From: Rubrivirga sp. SAORIC476 | Lineage (GTDB): Bacteria > Bacteroidota > Rhodothermia > Rhodothermales > Rubricoccaceae | Assembly (NCBI RefSeq): GCF_002283555.1 | Contig: NZ_MVOI01000003.1 | Coordinates: 918,798 to 982,797 of the forward strand | Reading direction: 5' to 3' | Length of the DNA: 64,000 bases | In this document: positions 1 through 7,127 of the stretch, in pieces | How the letters are laid out: each line of letters opens with the position of its first letter | Numbering within the stretch: the stretch's first letter is position 1 | Program-made: the position numbers and the translations under genes | The notes under the pieces: generated by a model | Seen by the model: the letters and a program-made list of their open reading frames with translations, nothing else | Databases searched by the model: none | What the model was told of the DNA's origin: nothing

Positions 1-1
1 G

Positions 2-136
2 GCCTCGCTGCCCCTCTACCACGCCTTCGCGCCGCTCCAGCGCACCTCCCTGCGTCGCGCCGACTCGACCGACGCGGCCGTGATGGACGACAACGGCACC
101 GGCTCGGCCTTCAAGCGTCCGGGCGGGCTGAGCTGA
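2..136 (+). CDS. C-terminal end of an unidentified protein (cut by window edge)
   Basis: An open frame runs in from the window edge and ends at a TGA at 134-136, giving 44 residues that end in FKRPGGLS. The tail has no recognisable domain and does not look like a T9SS sorting domain. The next gene is convergent and ends only 6 bases away, so this gene borders the mannan locus on the opposite strand. Its function cannot be told from this fragment. Confidence 0.5.
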   Translation, partial: ASLPLYHAFAPLQRTSLRRADSTDAAVMDDNGTGSAFKRPGGLS

Positions 137-142
137 GCGCCG

Positions 143-1258
143 CTACCAGCCAGTCAGCGCGCGGACCGTCGGCTCCAGTTCGTCGGCCATGGCCGCGTGG
201 TCGCCGAGGCCGGGGTGACCGTCGCAGCCGGAGACGTAGCGGCCCGCGTAGGTGAACGTGGATACGGCCGTGTCGCCCTCGGCCGCTCGCCGGGCCATGA
301 CCCGGTCGAGGTAGCCCGCCAGACGGGCCTTCTGCTCGCCCTCGAAGACGGGGCTGTTCACGAGCAGCATCGGGGCATCGGGGTACCGGTCGCGGACGTG
401 GGCGAGGAACCGGGCGTAGGCGTCCACGAACACGTCGCCGTTGAGGGCTTCGCGGGGCATCTCGCCGTCGCCGTCGGAGAAGTCGTTGGTGCCCAGGGCG
501 ACGACCACGAGGTCCGGCCGGTAGCGGTCGAAGTCCCACGGCGTGAGGTCGGCCGAGGTCTCCATGAACACGCCGTCGTACACGTCCGGCATGACCGGAG
601 ACAGCGTGTTCCAGTTGCGGTGCATCCCCATGCCCGACACCGAGCTGAGCATCCACTGGGCGTCCAGGCGACGGGCGAGGCGGGGTCCGTAGGCGACCCA
701 GGCGTGCGTCGGGTCGTACCACGTCCCGTCGCCGCAGGCGACCGGCTCGGGGTCGGCGCCGTAGCCGCTCGTGATGGAGTCGCCGATGTACTCGATGCGG
801 CGCTCGGGCAGCGGCGGCGCGGGCAGAATCGCGTCGGCGGTGACCGAGACGAGGCGGTTGTGGCCATTCTGCCCCTCGGTCGCCTTGCTCAGCACGACGG
901 TGTGCTCGCCGGGCGCGAGCCCCTCGGCCAGCACGTAGATGTCCTGTTCCGCGCGCGTTCGAACGCGGACCGGCGGTCCCCCATCGACGACCACCGTAAA
1001 CCAGTTGTGCTCGGTCCCCCCGCGGAGTTCGTCGTCCAGCCGGGCCGTCAGCCGGGTCCCCTCGAACCGGACCGTGAACGTGACGCCGGACGCTGCGAAC
1101 GCGACGGCGCCGTCCACCTCGGCGACGTGGCGGCCCATGATCTGGATGCGCGGGTCGGCGGCGGCGACGGTCTCCGGCGAGTCGGTTCGGTTCATCCCCG
1201 AGGCGCACCCGGTGGCGGTCAGAAAAGACACGGCGAGGAGGGCGAGGACTCGGGGCAT
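143..1258 (-). CDS. Secreted CE2-like SGNH acetylesterase
   Basis: This is predicted to remove acetyl groups from hemicellulose outside the cytoplasm. The 371-residue protein has an N-terminal signal sequence ending near GCAS (a weak lipobox), a beta-sandwich region of about residues 35-145 as in carbohydrate esterase family 2, and a C-terminal SGNH hydrolase. Visible SGNH blocks are GDSITSGYG (Ser161), GTND near 266 and DGHPG (His near 348). The start MPRVLALLAV was chosen because it begins the signal peptide and avoids overlap with the upstream gene; an upstream in-frame ATG at 1294 would add 12 charged residues. It is the last gene of the operon with the epimerase, GH26 and GH5. Acetyl-mannan is the likely substrate by context; CE2 enzymes also act on xylan. 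Confidence 0.85.
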   Translation of the reverse strand: MPRVLALLAVSFLTATGCASGMNRTDSPETVAAADPRIQIMGRHVAEVDGAVAFAASGVTFTVRFEGTRLTARLDDELRGGTEHNWFTVVVDGGPPVRVRTRAEQDIYVLAEGLAPGEHTVVLSKATEGQNGHNRLVSVTADAILPAPPLPERRIEYIGDSITSGYGADPEPVACGDGTWYDPTHAWVAYGPRLARRLDAQWMLSSVSGMGMHRNWNTLSPVMPDVYDGVFMETSADLTPWDFDRYRPDLVVVALGTNDFSDGDGEMPREALNGDVFVDAYARFLAHVRDRYPDAPMLLVNSPVFEGEQKARLAGYLDRVMARRAAEGDTAVSTFTYAGRYVSGCDGHPGLGDHAAMADELEPTVRALTGW

Positions 1259-1277
1259 GAGGCGACAGGGTGCGAGT

Positions 1278-2621
1278 CTACTCCCCTTCGCCACGCAGGC
1301 GACGGGCGACGTTCATCAGAGCGCGGACGTTGTGGTACGGGCCTTTCCAGATGGAGCCCTTGTCGGCCTCGCGGAGGTGGGGCTGGCGGTCGAGCGTGCC
1401 CGCGTACCAGCCGCCGCGCCCGTGGTCGACGAGGTAGCCCTGGATCAGGCCCCACATCTGCACGAAGCGGTCGTGATAGCGCGCCCGCTCCGCCGGGACG
1501 ATGTCGCCGAAGAGGAGCAGCGTGTTGAGGCCCTCGGCCTGCGCCCACCAGTTCTTGGTCGCGTCGACCACCACCAGCGGGTCGCCGTCGGCGTAGATGT
1601 AGCCCGCCTCCACGAAGCCCGCGTTCGCCGGGTCCCATCCGGTGGCGAGGCTGTGGTCGAGCATCCGCTGCCCGGCCGCGAGGGTGGGGGCCGCGTCGAG
1701 CCCGATGGCGTGGGCGGCCTCCAGCATCAGGTAGGCCGTCTCCACGTCGTGTCCGAACGAGACGTGGTCGTAGTACCAGTTCGCCTCGCGGACGGCTGCG
1801 GCCGAGTCGCGGTACGAGACGGGTGTCCAGTCCTCGGTCGAGAACAGCGTCAGCGTGCCGGGGTCGACGGTGATGCGGTCGCGGATCAGGACGAGCATCT
1901 CCTCGATCCGGTCGCGCAACGTGGGATCGGGCCAGACGTGGTAGAGCTCGGTGAACGCCTCCAGGATGTGGATCGACGAGTTCTGGTCCTTGGGCGGTGT
2001 GCGCCCCAGCCCGGCACGGAGGGGCTCGCCCTCGCGCGTGAGGTAGTTGAAGTAGCCGCCGTGCACCGGGTCGTAGGCGTGCGCATCGAGCCACCCAAAC
2101 GCTTCCTGGGCCAGCGCCAGCGCGTCGTCGTCGTCGGTCGCCGCATGCGCCGCGGCCAGCCCGTAGATGCCGAATGCATTGCCGTAGGCCTGTTTGACGA
2201 TCGGCCCGTCGCCCTCCGGGATCGGCGTGCCGTCGCGCGTGACGAGCCAGTAGAAGCCGCCGTACTCGGCGTCCCACATCGCGTCGCGCAGGAAGGCGAC
2301 GCCGTGCAGGCTCATCTCGGCGTAGGCCGGGTCGCCGGTCCACATCGCCGCCTGGGCCGTCGTCCACGTGTGACGGGCCTGGGTGACGACCATCTTCTGC
2401 TGGTCGCCGACCGGCTGCCACTCGGCGTCGAAGCGGCTCAGGAAGCCGCCGGCCTCGCGGTCGACGGCGCGCGGGTACCACGCGGCGAGCACCTGATGGA
2501 GCCCCACCTCCACCTCCTCTGCCAGCGCGGCGCGGACGTCGGGTGTGAGCGGCCCCGCCTCGGGCTGGGCGTGGACGGTGCCGACGAGCAGGACGGCGAG
2601 GAGCAGAGAGCGCATGAGCAT
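1278..2621 (-). CDS. AGE-family cellobiose/mannobiose 2-epimerase with signal peptide
   Basis: A member of the N-acylglucosamine 2-epimerase superfamily, an alpha/alpha barrel that interconverts reducing-end glucose and mannose in beta-1,4 disaccharides. Family features seen are ARHTWT near residue 80, repeated HxxxAYL-type helices, and the histidine motif DHVSFGHDVETAYL near residue 290. Length (447 aa) fits the family with an added leader. The first 20 residues (MRSLLLAVLLVGTVHA) form a clear Sec signal peptide, which is unusual because known family members are cytoplasmic. The ATG overlaps the stop of the GH26 gene as TGATG, so translation is probably coupled; ATG at 2615 is an alternative start. 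Its position next to a GH26 mannanase favours mannobiose over cellobiose. Confidence 0.85.
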   Translation of the reverse strand: MLMRSLLLAVLLVGTVHAQPEAGPLTPDVRAALAEEVEVGLHQVLAAWYPRAVDREAGGFLSRFDAEWQPVGDQQKMVVTQARHTWTTAQAAMWTGDPAYAEMSLHGVAFLRDAMWDAEYGGFYWLVTRDGTPIPEGDGPIVKQAYGNAFGIYGLAAAHAATDDDDALALAQEAFGWLDAHAYDPVHGGYFNYLTREGEPLRAGLGRTPPKDQNSSIHILEAFTELYHVWPDPTLRDRIEEMLVLIRDRITVDPGTLTLFSTEDWTPVSYRDSAAAVREANWYYDHVSFGHDVETAYLMLEAAHAIGLDAAPTLAAGQRMLDHSLATGWDPANAGFVEAGYIYADGDPLVVVDATKNWWAQAEGLNTLLLFGDIVPAERARYHDRFVQMWGLIQGYLVDHGRGGWYAGTLDRQPHLREADKGSIWKGPYHNVRALMNVARRLRGEGE

Positions 2622-4330
2622 CAGCGGACGACGACGAACCGGCCCCGCACCACGCGGTCGCCGGCCGTCACGCGGACGAGGTAGGTGCCGCTCGAATCGA
2701 CGTGGAGCGGAACGGCGAGCGGCCCGGCGGGCTGGGTGCCGAGGGACTGGCGGAGGACCGAGCGGCCGGTCACGTCGAACACGTCGACGGTCACCTCGGC
2801 GGACGCGCCGAGGTCGAGGCGGAGTGTCGGGCGGCCCGCGCTCGGGTTGGGCGCCAGCGTCAACCGGTCGAGGTCGGCCGTGGGCGTGGCGTCGGCCGCC
2901 GTGGCGAGCACGTAGCTGCGCCAGTCGGGCAGTTCGTCGCGCGTGAGGACGGCCTCGCTCGTGTAGATGTCCGTCAGCCGGTCCGGGTCGAGGTCACGGA
3001 TGAAGTCCCCCTCCCAGATCGCGAACCAGCTCCACGTCACGCCGAAGTCGACCGAGCGCGACATGTCGGGCAGCGTGCCGGACTCGGTCAGGGCGACCAG
3101 CTTGTTGGCCCCGAACTGCTCCTGGAGCTTCGCCCAGGTGCTCTGGAAGACCGCCTCCGGGTTATCCTCGTACTTGTCCACGCCGACCACGTCGACCACG
3201 TCGTCGCCGGGGTACCACGCCGCCTGGTCGCCGTCCTCGGGACGGTGCGTGTGGACCCAGATCAGGTTGTGGAGCCCGTGGTGGTCCACCAGTCGCTCGT
3301 ACATCAGCCGCCACAGCGCGACGTACGGCGCAGGCCCCTTGGCCCCCCACCAGAACCAGCGGCCGTACGCCTCGTGGAGCGGGCGCCAGAGCACCGGCAC
3401 ATCGGCATCCTCGAACTTCTGGAGTTCGACCGCGATCGCGTCGATGTCGCGGAGCAGCAGGTCGTAGTTCTCCCCACCGGGCCCCTCGGCCAGCGCCGCC
3501 TCCACGTCGAAGGTGGTGGCCTCGGTGTAGAAGCCGCGCCACCACGGCTGGTCGCTCGTGTTGAGCAGGTCCGTCGGCGCGTTCCAGTGCCACATCAGCG
3601 TGACGATGCCGTCGGTCCCGGCCCAGTCGATCCAGTGCTCGGCCCAGCCGGTCGGGTTCGCCCCGTACTGGCGCCGCGAGGGCGAGTAGTTGATCAGGTC
3701 GAAGGCCCCGACCGCGGGCTCCTTGCCGGTCTGCGCCGTAACGTAGTCGATCTCGCGCGTCGACGGGCCGCCGTTCTGGTAGCCGTCCTGCTGGCCCGCA
3801 AGCACGTGCTCGCCGTAGATGTCGAGCAGGAAGGCGAACAGGGCCTCCGTGGCGGGCGTCGCGTCGGGGTCCGAGAGCACCGGCGGTGGGAGGGCCGGCC
3901 CCTCGTAGGCCGTCGGCGTGAGCACGAGGTAGTCCACGTCGAACGTGCCGTGGATGGTGAGGGTGTGCGGCCCTGCGCTCAGGCGCCGCTCGTCGATCAC
4001 CAGCTCGCGGAAGCTGCCGCCCGTGGTCACGTTGCCGCCTCCGACGACCTCACCGTCGAGGCGCGCCTCGTACGCCCCGAACCGGCTGTCCCCGGCGACG
4101 GCGAGGCGAAGCTGGACGAAGTCACCCGTGCCCTCGAAGGAGATCGCGAGGCTGTCGCCGGGCTGGTCGAGGCCGGTGACGTAGCCTGCCCCGGAGTAGC
4201 CCGCGCGCGTCGTGGCGACGGCGGCGGCGCCCGTGAGCGTGCCCCCCTCCGCCTCGATGGGCACGTCGGACTGGGCGCGGCCGGGCGCGGCGAACAGGAG
4301 GACGGCGAGCAGAAGCAGAGGGATTCTCAT
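2621..4330 (-). CDS. CBM35-GH26 beta-mannanase with T9SS sorting domain
   Basis: An endo-beta-1,4-mannanase predicted to be secreted by the type IX system. After a signal peptide (MRIPLLLLAVLLFAAPGRA), residues about 22-140 form a CBM35-like beta-sandwich starting IEAEGG. Residues 160-480 are a GH26 barrel with WRPLHE (acid/base Glu320) and LTESG (nucleophile Glu416). Residues about 490-569 are a T9SS type A domain beginning APNPSAG and ending in a YLVRV-like strand. The start was set at the signal peptide; an open frame continues 85 residues upstream without protein-like character. It is cotranscribed with the 2-epimerase (TGATG overlap) and with a GH5 gene 41 bases upstream. Confidence 0.93.
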   Translation of the reverse strand: MRIPLLLLAVLLFAAPGRAQSDVPIEAEGGTLTGAAAVATTRAGYSGAGYVTGLDQPGDSLAISFEGTGDFVQLRLAVAGDSRFGAYEARLDGEVVGGGNVTTGGSFRELVIDERRLSAGPHTLTIHGTFDVDYLVLTPTAYEGPALPPPVLSDPDATPATEALFAFLLDIYGEHVLAGQQDGYQNGGPSTREIDYVTAQTGKEPAVGAFDLINYSPSRRQYGANPTGWAEHWIDWAGTDGIVTLMWHWNAPTDLLNTSDQPWWRGFYTEATTFDVEAALAEGPGGENYDLLLRDIDAIAVELQKFEDADVPVLWRPLHEAYGRWFWWGAKGPAPYVALWRLMYERLVDHHGLHNLIWVHTHRPEDGDQAAWYPGDDVVDVVGVDKYEDNPEAVFQSTWAKLQEQFGANKLVALTESGTLPDMSRSVDFGVTWSWFAIWEGDFIRDLDPDRLTDIYTSEAVLTRDELPDWRSYVLATAADATPTADLDRLTLAPNPSAGRPTLRLDLGASAEVTVDVFDVTGRSVLRQSLGTQPAGPLAVPLHVDSSGTYLVRVTAGDRVVRGRFVVVR

Positions 4331-4371
4331 GTCGAACGGTGGCGGGATGCAGTCGGGAAACGGGAGCGGCG

Positions 4372-5556
4372 TCAGCTGGCGAGCAGGAGGTCGGCCATGG
4401 CGCGGTCGAGCTGGTGTCCGCGGAAGTCCTCGTAGGCCACGTCCTCGCGACCGCTGTCGAGGATGCCGAAGGAGCCCCGGAAATTCCACATCGCCCAGCC
4501 CCAGCCCATCTCGCGCCAGACGCTCGTCACGTCCTCCATCCACCCGAGGCAGGCCGCGTGGGGCGTTTTGTTGTAGCAGCCCCACTCACCGACGTGGACC
4601 GGCACGCCCTGCGCCACGAGCGGCCGCCAGACGTCGACCAGCTTCTCGCGCAGCAGGTCACGGTCCCAGCGGACCCCGTCGGCGTCGGTCATCGGCCAGA
4701 CGGGCATCTCAAAGCTCTCGAACTCGTTCTCGGGCACCCAGGTCGCCGTGTAGTGCGAGATCATCTTGGGCAGGTAGCCGCGTGTGCTCTGCACGAGGCC
4801 CAGCGGCACGATGCCCGGCACCGGCGTCTGCCCGATGTCAGCGCCGTCGGCCACGATCAGGCGGTCCGGGTCGATGTCGCGGATGGCCGTCACGAGGCGC
4901 GTGGCGACCTCGACGTAGCGGCTCTGGTCCTGGTAGCTCCACGGCGGCTCGTTGAACAGGTCGTAGCTCACCCGCTGGTTCGAGGTGTGGGCGTAGCGCT
5001 CGGCGAGCGTCTGCCAGTGGAGCGTCGCGGCGTCCATCGCCAGTTCCATCTCGGCGCGCGGGCTGTCGAACAGCAGGTGCGGCTCCAGCTCGCGCCGGTT
5101 GACGCAGTAGCCGGGGATGCGGTGCAGGTTGAGGTTGACGTGGAGCCCGTACTTCTCGCCCCACTCGACGGCCTGGTCGACCGTCGTCAGCGCCTCCTCG
5201 TCGATCGTCATCCAGTCGTCCGGCGAGGACCACGCCCAGTAGGACATGGGGATGCGGACGAAGTCGAAGCCCAGTTCGGCGATCCACGCGAAGTCGGTCT
5301 CCACGAAGCGCGCCTCGCGGTCGCCGCCGGTCAGCTCGGTCAGGTTGAAGCCGCGCCAGCGTGGAATGCGCGGCTGGGTGTGCGTACCGGGCAGCGCGCC
5401 GGGCCGGCTGACGATCACCTCGCCGTCGGTCGAGCGCGCGGCCAGGTCCCCCGCCTCGGTCATCGACCGGGCCGACGCCGCGCCCGAGGCGCAGCCGGTC
5501 AGGGAGGCCGCGACGGCGGCTGTGGAGGCGGTTCCGAGAAAGGCGCGGCGGTCCAT
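4372..5556 (-). CDS. GH5 glycoside hydrolase, Tat-exported lipoprotein
   Basis: A GH5 endo-hydrolase of beta-1,4 glucan or mannan. The N-terminus has a twin-arginine motif (DRRAFLG) and a lipobox SLTGC at residues 19-22, so it is predicted to be exported folded and lipid-anchored. GH5 signatures are RIPMSYW near 101, DLFNEPP with acid/base Glu203, and HVGEWG with nucleophile Glu324. No sorting domain is present. The ATG at 5556 is preferred to a TTG at 5571 because it puts the RR motif at the very N-terminus. It is the first gene of the minus-strand mannan operon, so mannanase activity is a plausible inference, but the subfamily cannot be assigned by eye. Confidence 0.9.
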   Translation of the reverse strand: MDRRAFLGTASTAAVAASLTGCASGAASARSMTEAGDLAARSTDGEVIVSRPGALPGTHTQPRIPRWRGFNLTELTGGDREARFVETDFAWIAELGFDFVRIPMSYWAWSSPDDWMTIDEEALTTVDQAVEWGEKYGLHVNLNLHRIPGYCVNRRELEPHLLFDSPRAEMELAMDAATLHWQTLAERYAHTSNQRVSYDLFNEPPWSYQDQSRYVEVATRLVTAIRDIDPDRLIVADGADIGQTPVPGIVPLGLVQSTRGYLPKMISHYTATWVPENEFESFEMPVWPMTDADGVRWDRDLLREKLVDVWRPLVAQGVPVHVGEWGCYNKTPHAACLGWMEDVTSVWREMGWGWAMWNFRGSFGILDSGREDVAYEDFRGHQLDRAMADLLLAS

Positions 5557-5564
5557 GGCGGGTT

Positions 5565-5591
5565 TTGTCAATCGAGTGGACGAAATAGAAT
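5565..5591 (+). promoter_or_regulatory. Possible plus-strand promoter of the GH9 operon
   Basis: TTGTCA at 5565-5570 and TAGAAT at 5586-5591 are separated by 15 bases, a short but tolerable spacer. The AAGCGCTT palindrome lies 12 bases downstream, near the expected start of transcription. This is an inference from sequence alone. Confidence 0.35.
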
Positions 5592-5615
5592 ACCTTCAAC
5601 CGCAAGCGCTTCCAA
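5587..5615 (-). promoter_or_regulatory. Predicted promoter of the mannan operon
   Basis: On the minus strand TTGGAA (5615-5610) and TATTCT (5592-5587) are separated by 17 bases, a good sigma70-type arrangement. The -35 hexamer overlaps the AAGCGCTT palindrome, so a bound regulator should block polymerase. Transcription would run into the GH5, GH26, epimerase and CE2 genes. Confidence 0.55.
5602..5613. promoter_or_regulatory. AAGCGCTT-type operator between divergent operons
   Basis: GCAAGCGCTTCC has a perfect 8-base palindromic core with a central CG, the form typical of LacI-family operators. It overlaps the -35 of the leftward mannan operon and lies 14 bases before the ATG of the rightward operon, so one protein could control both. 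Related copies occur at 27395-27406 and 27474-27485. Confidence 0.6.
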
Positions 5616-5627
5616 CCCCCGCCGCCC

Positions 5628-7127
5628 ATGATCCGCCGTTTCGCCCTCCCGCTGGGTTTCCTGCTGGCTGCGGCGGCCTCCGCCCAGACCCCGATGACCG
5701 GAGCCTTCGACCACGCCGGCGACATCGGCCAGCCCGCGCTCCCGGGCGCGACGGCCTACGACGCTGCCACCCAGACCTACACGATCACCGGCGCCGGCGT
5801 CAACATGTGGGCCCGCCGCGACGAGTTCCAGTTCGCCTGGACGCGCTTGTCGGGCGACTTCATCCTGACCGCCGAGGCGGCGTTCGAGGGCGAGGGCGTC
5901 GACCCGCATCGCAAGCTGGGCTGGATCGTCCGCAGCGGGCTCGAAGCCGACGCGCCCTATGTCGACGTCGCGGTCCACGGCGACGGGCTGACCTCGATGC
6001 AGTATCGCCGCGCCGTCGCCGACACGACTGCCGAGGTGGTCTCGTCGCTCACGGCACCCGACGTGATCCGGCTGGAGCGGAAGGCGGGCGTCTACACGAT
6101 GTCCGTCGCGCGGCGCGGCGAGTCGTTCGTGAGCGAGACGCTGGAGGGCGTCCACCTCGGCGACGACGTGCTCGCGGGCCTGTTCGTGTGCTCGCACAAC
6201 CCCGACGTGCGCGAGACGGCCGTCTTCCGCAACGTCCGCGTCACGATCCCGGCACCGGACGGCTTCCGCCCGTACCAGGACTACATCGGCAGCCGCCTCG
6301 AAACGGTCGACGTGGCGACCGGCCACCGAACGCTGCGCTACCAGTCGCCCGAAGCGATCCAGGCGCCCAACTGGACCGCCGATGGCGAGGCCCTGATCTA
6401 CAACCAGGACGGCCGCCTCTACCGCTACGACCTCGCCCGCCACACGCCCGAGGCGATCGACACCGGCTTCGCGACGGCCAACAACAACGACCACGCCCTC
6501 TCCTTCGACGGGACCACGCTCGCCATCAGCCACCACGCGGCTGACCGCGACGGTCAGTCGCTGATCTACACGGTCCCGGTCGAAGGCGGCACGCCGACGC
6601 TCGTCACCGAGAACGGCCCGTCGTACCTCCATGGCTGGTCGCCCGACGGGCAGACCCTGACCTACACCGCCGAGCGGGGCGACGGCAACTACGACATCTA
6701 CCGCATCCCGTCGGCCGGTGGCGCCGAGGAGCGGCTGACGACGGCCCCCGGCCTGGACGACGGCTCGGAGTACACGCCTGACGGCCGGTCCATCGTGTTC
6801 AACTCGGTCCGCTCCGGGCGCATGCAGCTCTGGCAGATGGACGCCGACGGGGCCAATCAGCGGCCGCTCACCGACGACGGCTTCAACAACTGGTTTCCCC
6901 ACGTCTCGCCCGACGGCCAGTGGATCGTGTTCCTGTCGTTCCCGCCCGAGGTGGACCCGTCCGACCACCCGTTCTACGAGCGCGTGATGTTGCGCATCAT
7001 GCCCGCCTCGGGCGGCGAGCCGCGGGTGCTGGCGACCCTGTATGGCGGCCAGGGGACGATCAACGTGCCGTCGTGGTCGCCCGACAGCCGGCACGTCGCC
7101 TTCGTCAGCAACACCGTCGTTCGATGA
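5628..7127 (+). CDS. Secreted lectin-like/TolB-like beta-propeller protein
   Basis: A 499-residue exported protein of unproved activity. After a signal peptide (ending ASAQ at residue 20) comes a concanavalin-like jelly roll of about residues 25-205, of the DUF1349 type (FILTAEAAFEGEG, KLGWIVRSG). Residues about 215-499 contain TolB/PD40 propeller repeats, with recurrent SPDGQ and PDGRSIVFNS motifs. Such proteins are common beside glycoside hydrolases and may bind sugar or assist a surface complex, but no catalytic site is visible. Its stop overlaps the ATG of the GH9 gene as ATGA, so the two are probably translationally coupled. It is the first gene of the plus-strand operon. Confidence 0.8.
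   Translation: MIRRFALPLGFLLAAAASAQTPMTGAFDHAGDIGQPALPGATAYDAATQTYTITGAGVNMWARRDEFQFAWTRLSGDFILTAEAAFEGEGVDPHRKLGWIVRSGLEADAPYVDVAVHGDGLTSMQYRRAVADTTAEVVSSLTAPDVIRLERKAGVYTMSVARRGESFVSETLEGVHLGDDVLAGLFVCSHNPDVRETAVFRNVRVTIPAPDGFRPYQDYIGSRLETVDVATGHRTLRYQSPEAIQAPNWTADGEALIYNQDGRLYRYDLARHTPEAIDTGFATANNNDHALSFDGTTLAISHHAADRDGQSLIYTVPVEGGTPTLVTENGPSYLHGWSPDGQTLTYTAERGDGNYDIYRIPSAGGAEERLTTAPGLDDGSEYTPDGRSIVFNSVRSGRMQLWQMDADGANQRPLTDDGFNNWFPHVSPDGQWIVFLSFPPEVDPSDHPFYERVMLRIMPASGGEPRVLATLYGGQGTINVPSWSPDSRHVAFVSNTVVR

Noticed and set aside
2702-4435. Long open frame antisense to the GH26 gene
   Set aside because: High GC leaves long open antisense frames in many genes here; this one has no recognisable domain, while the minus strand encodes a clear mannanase.
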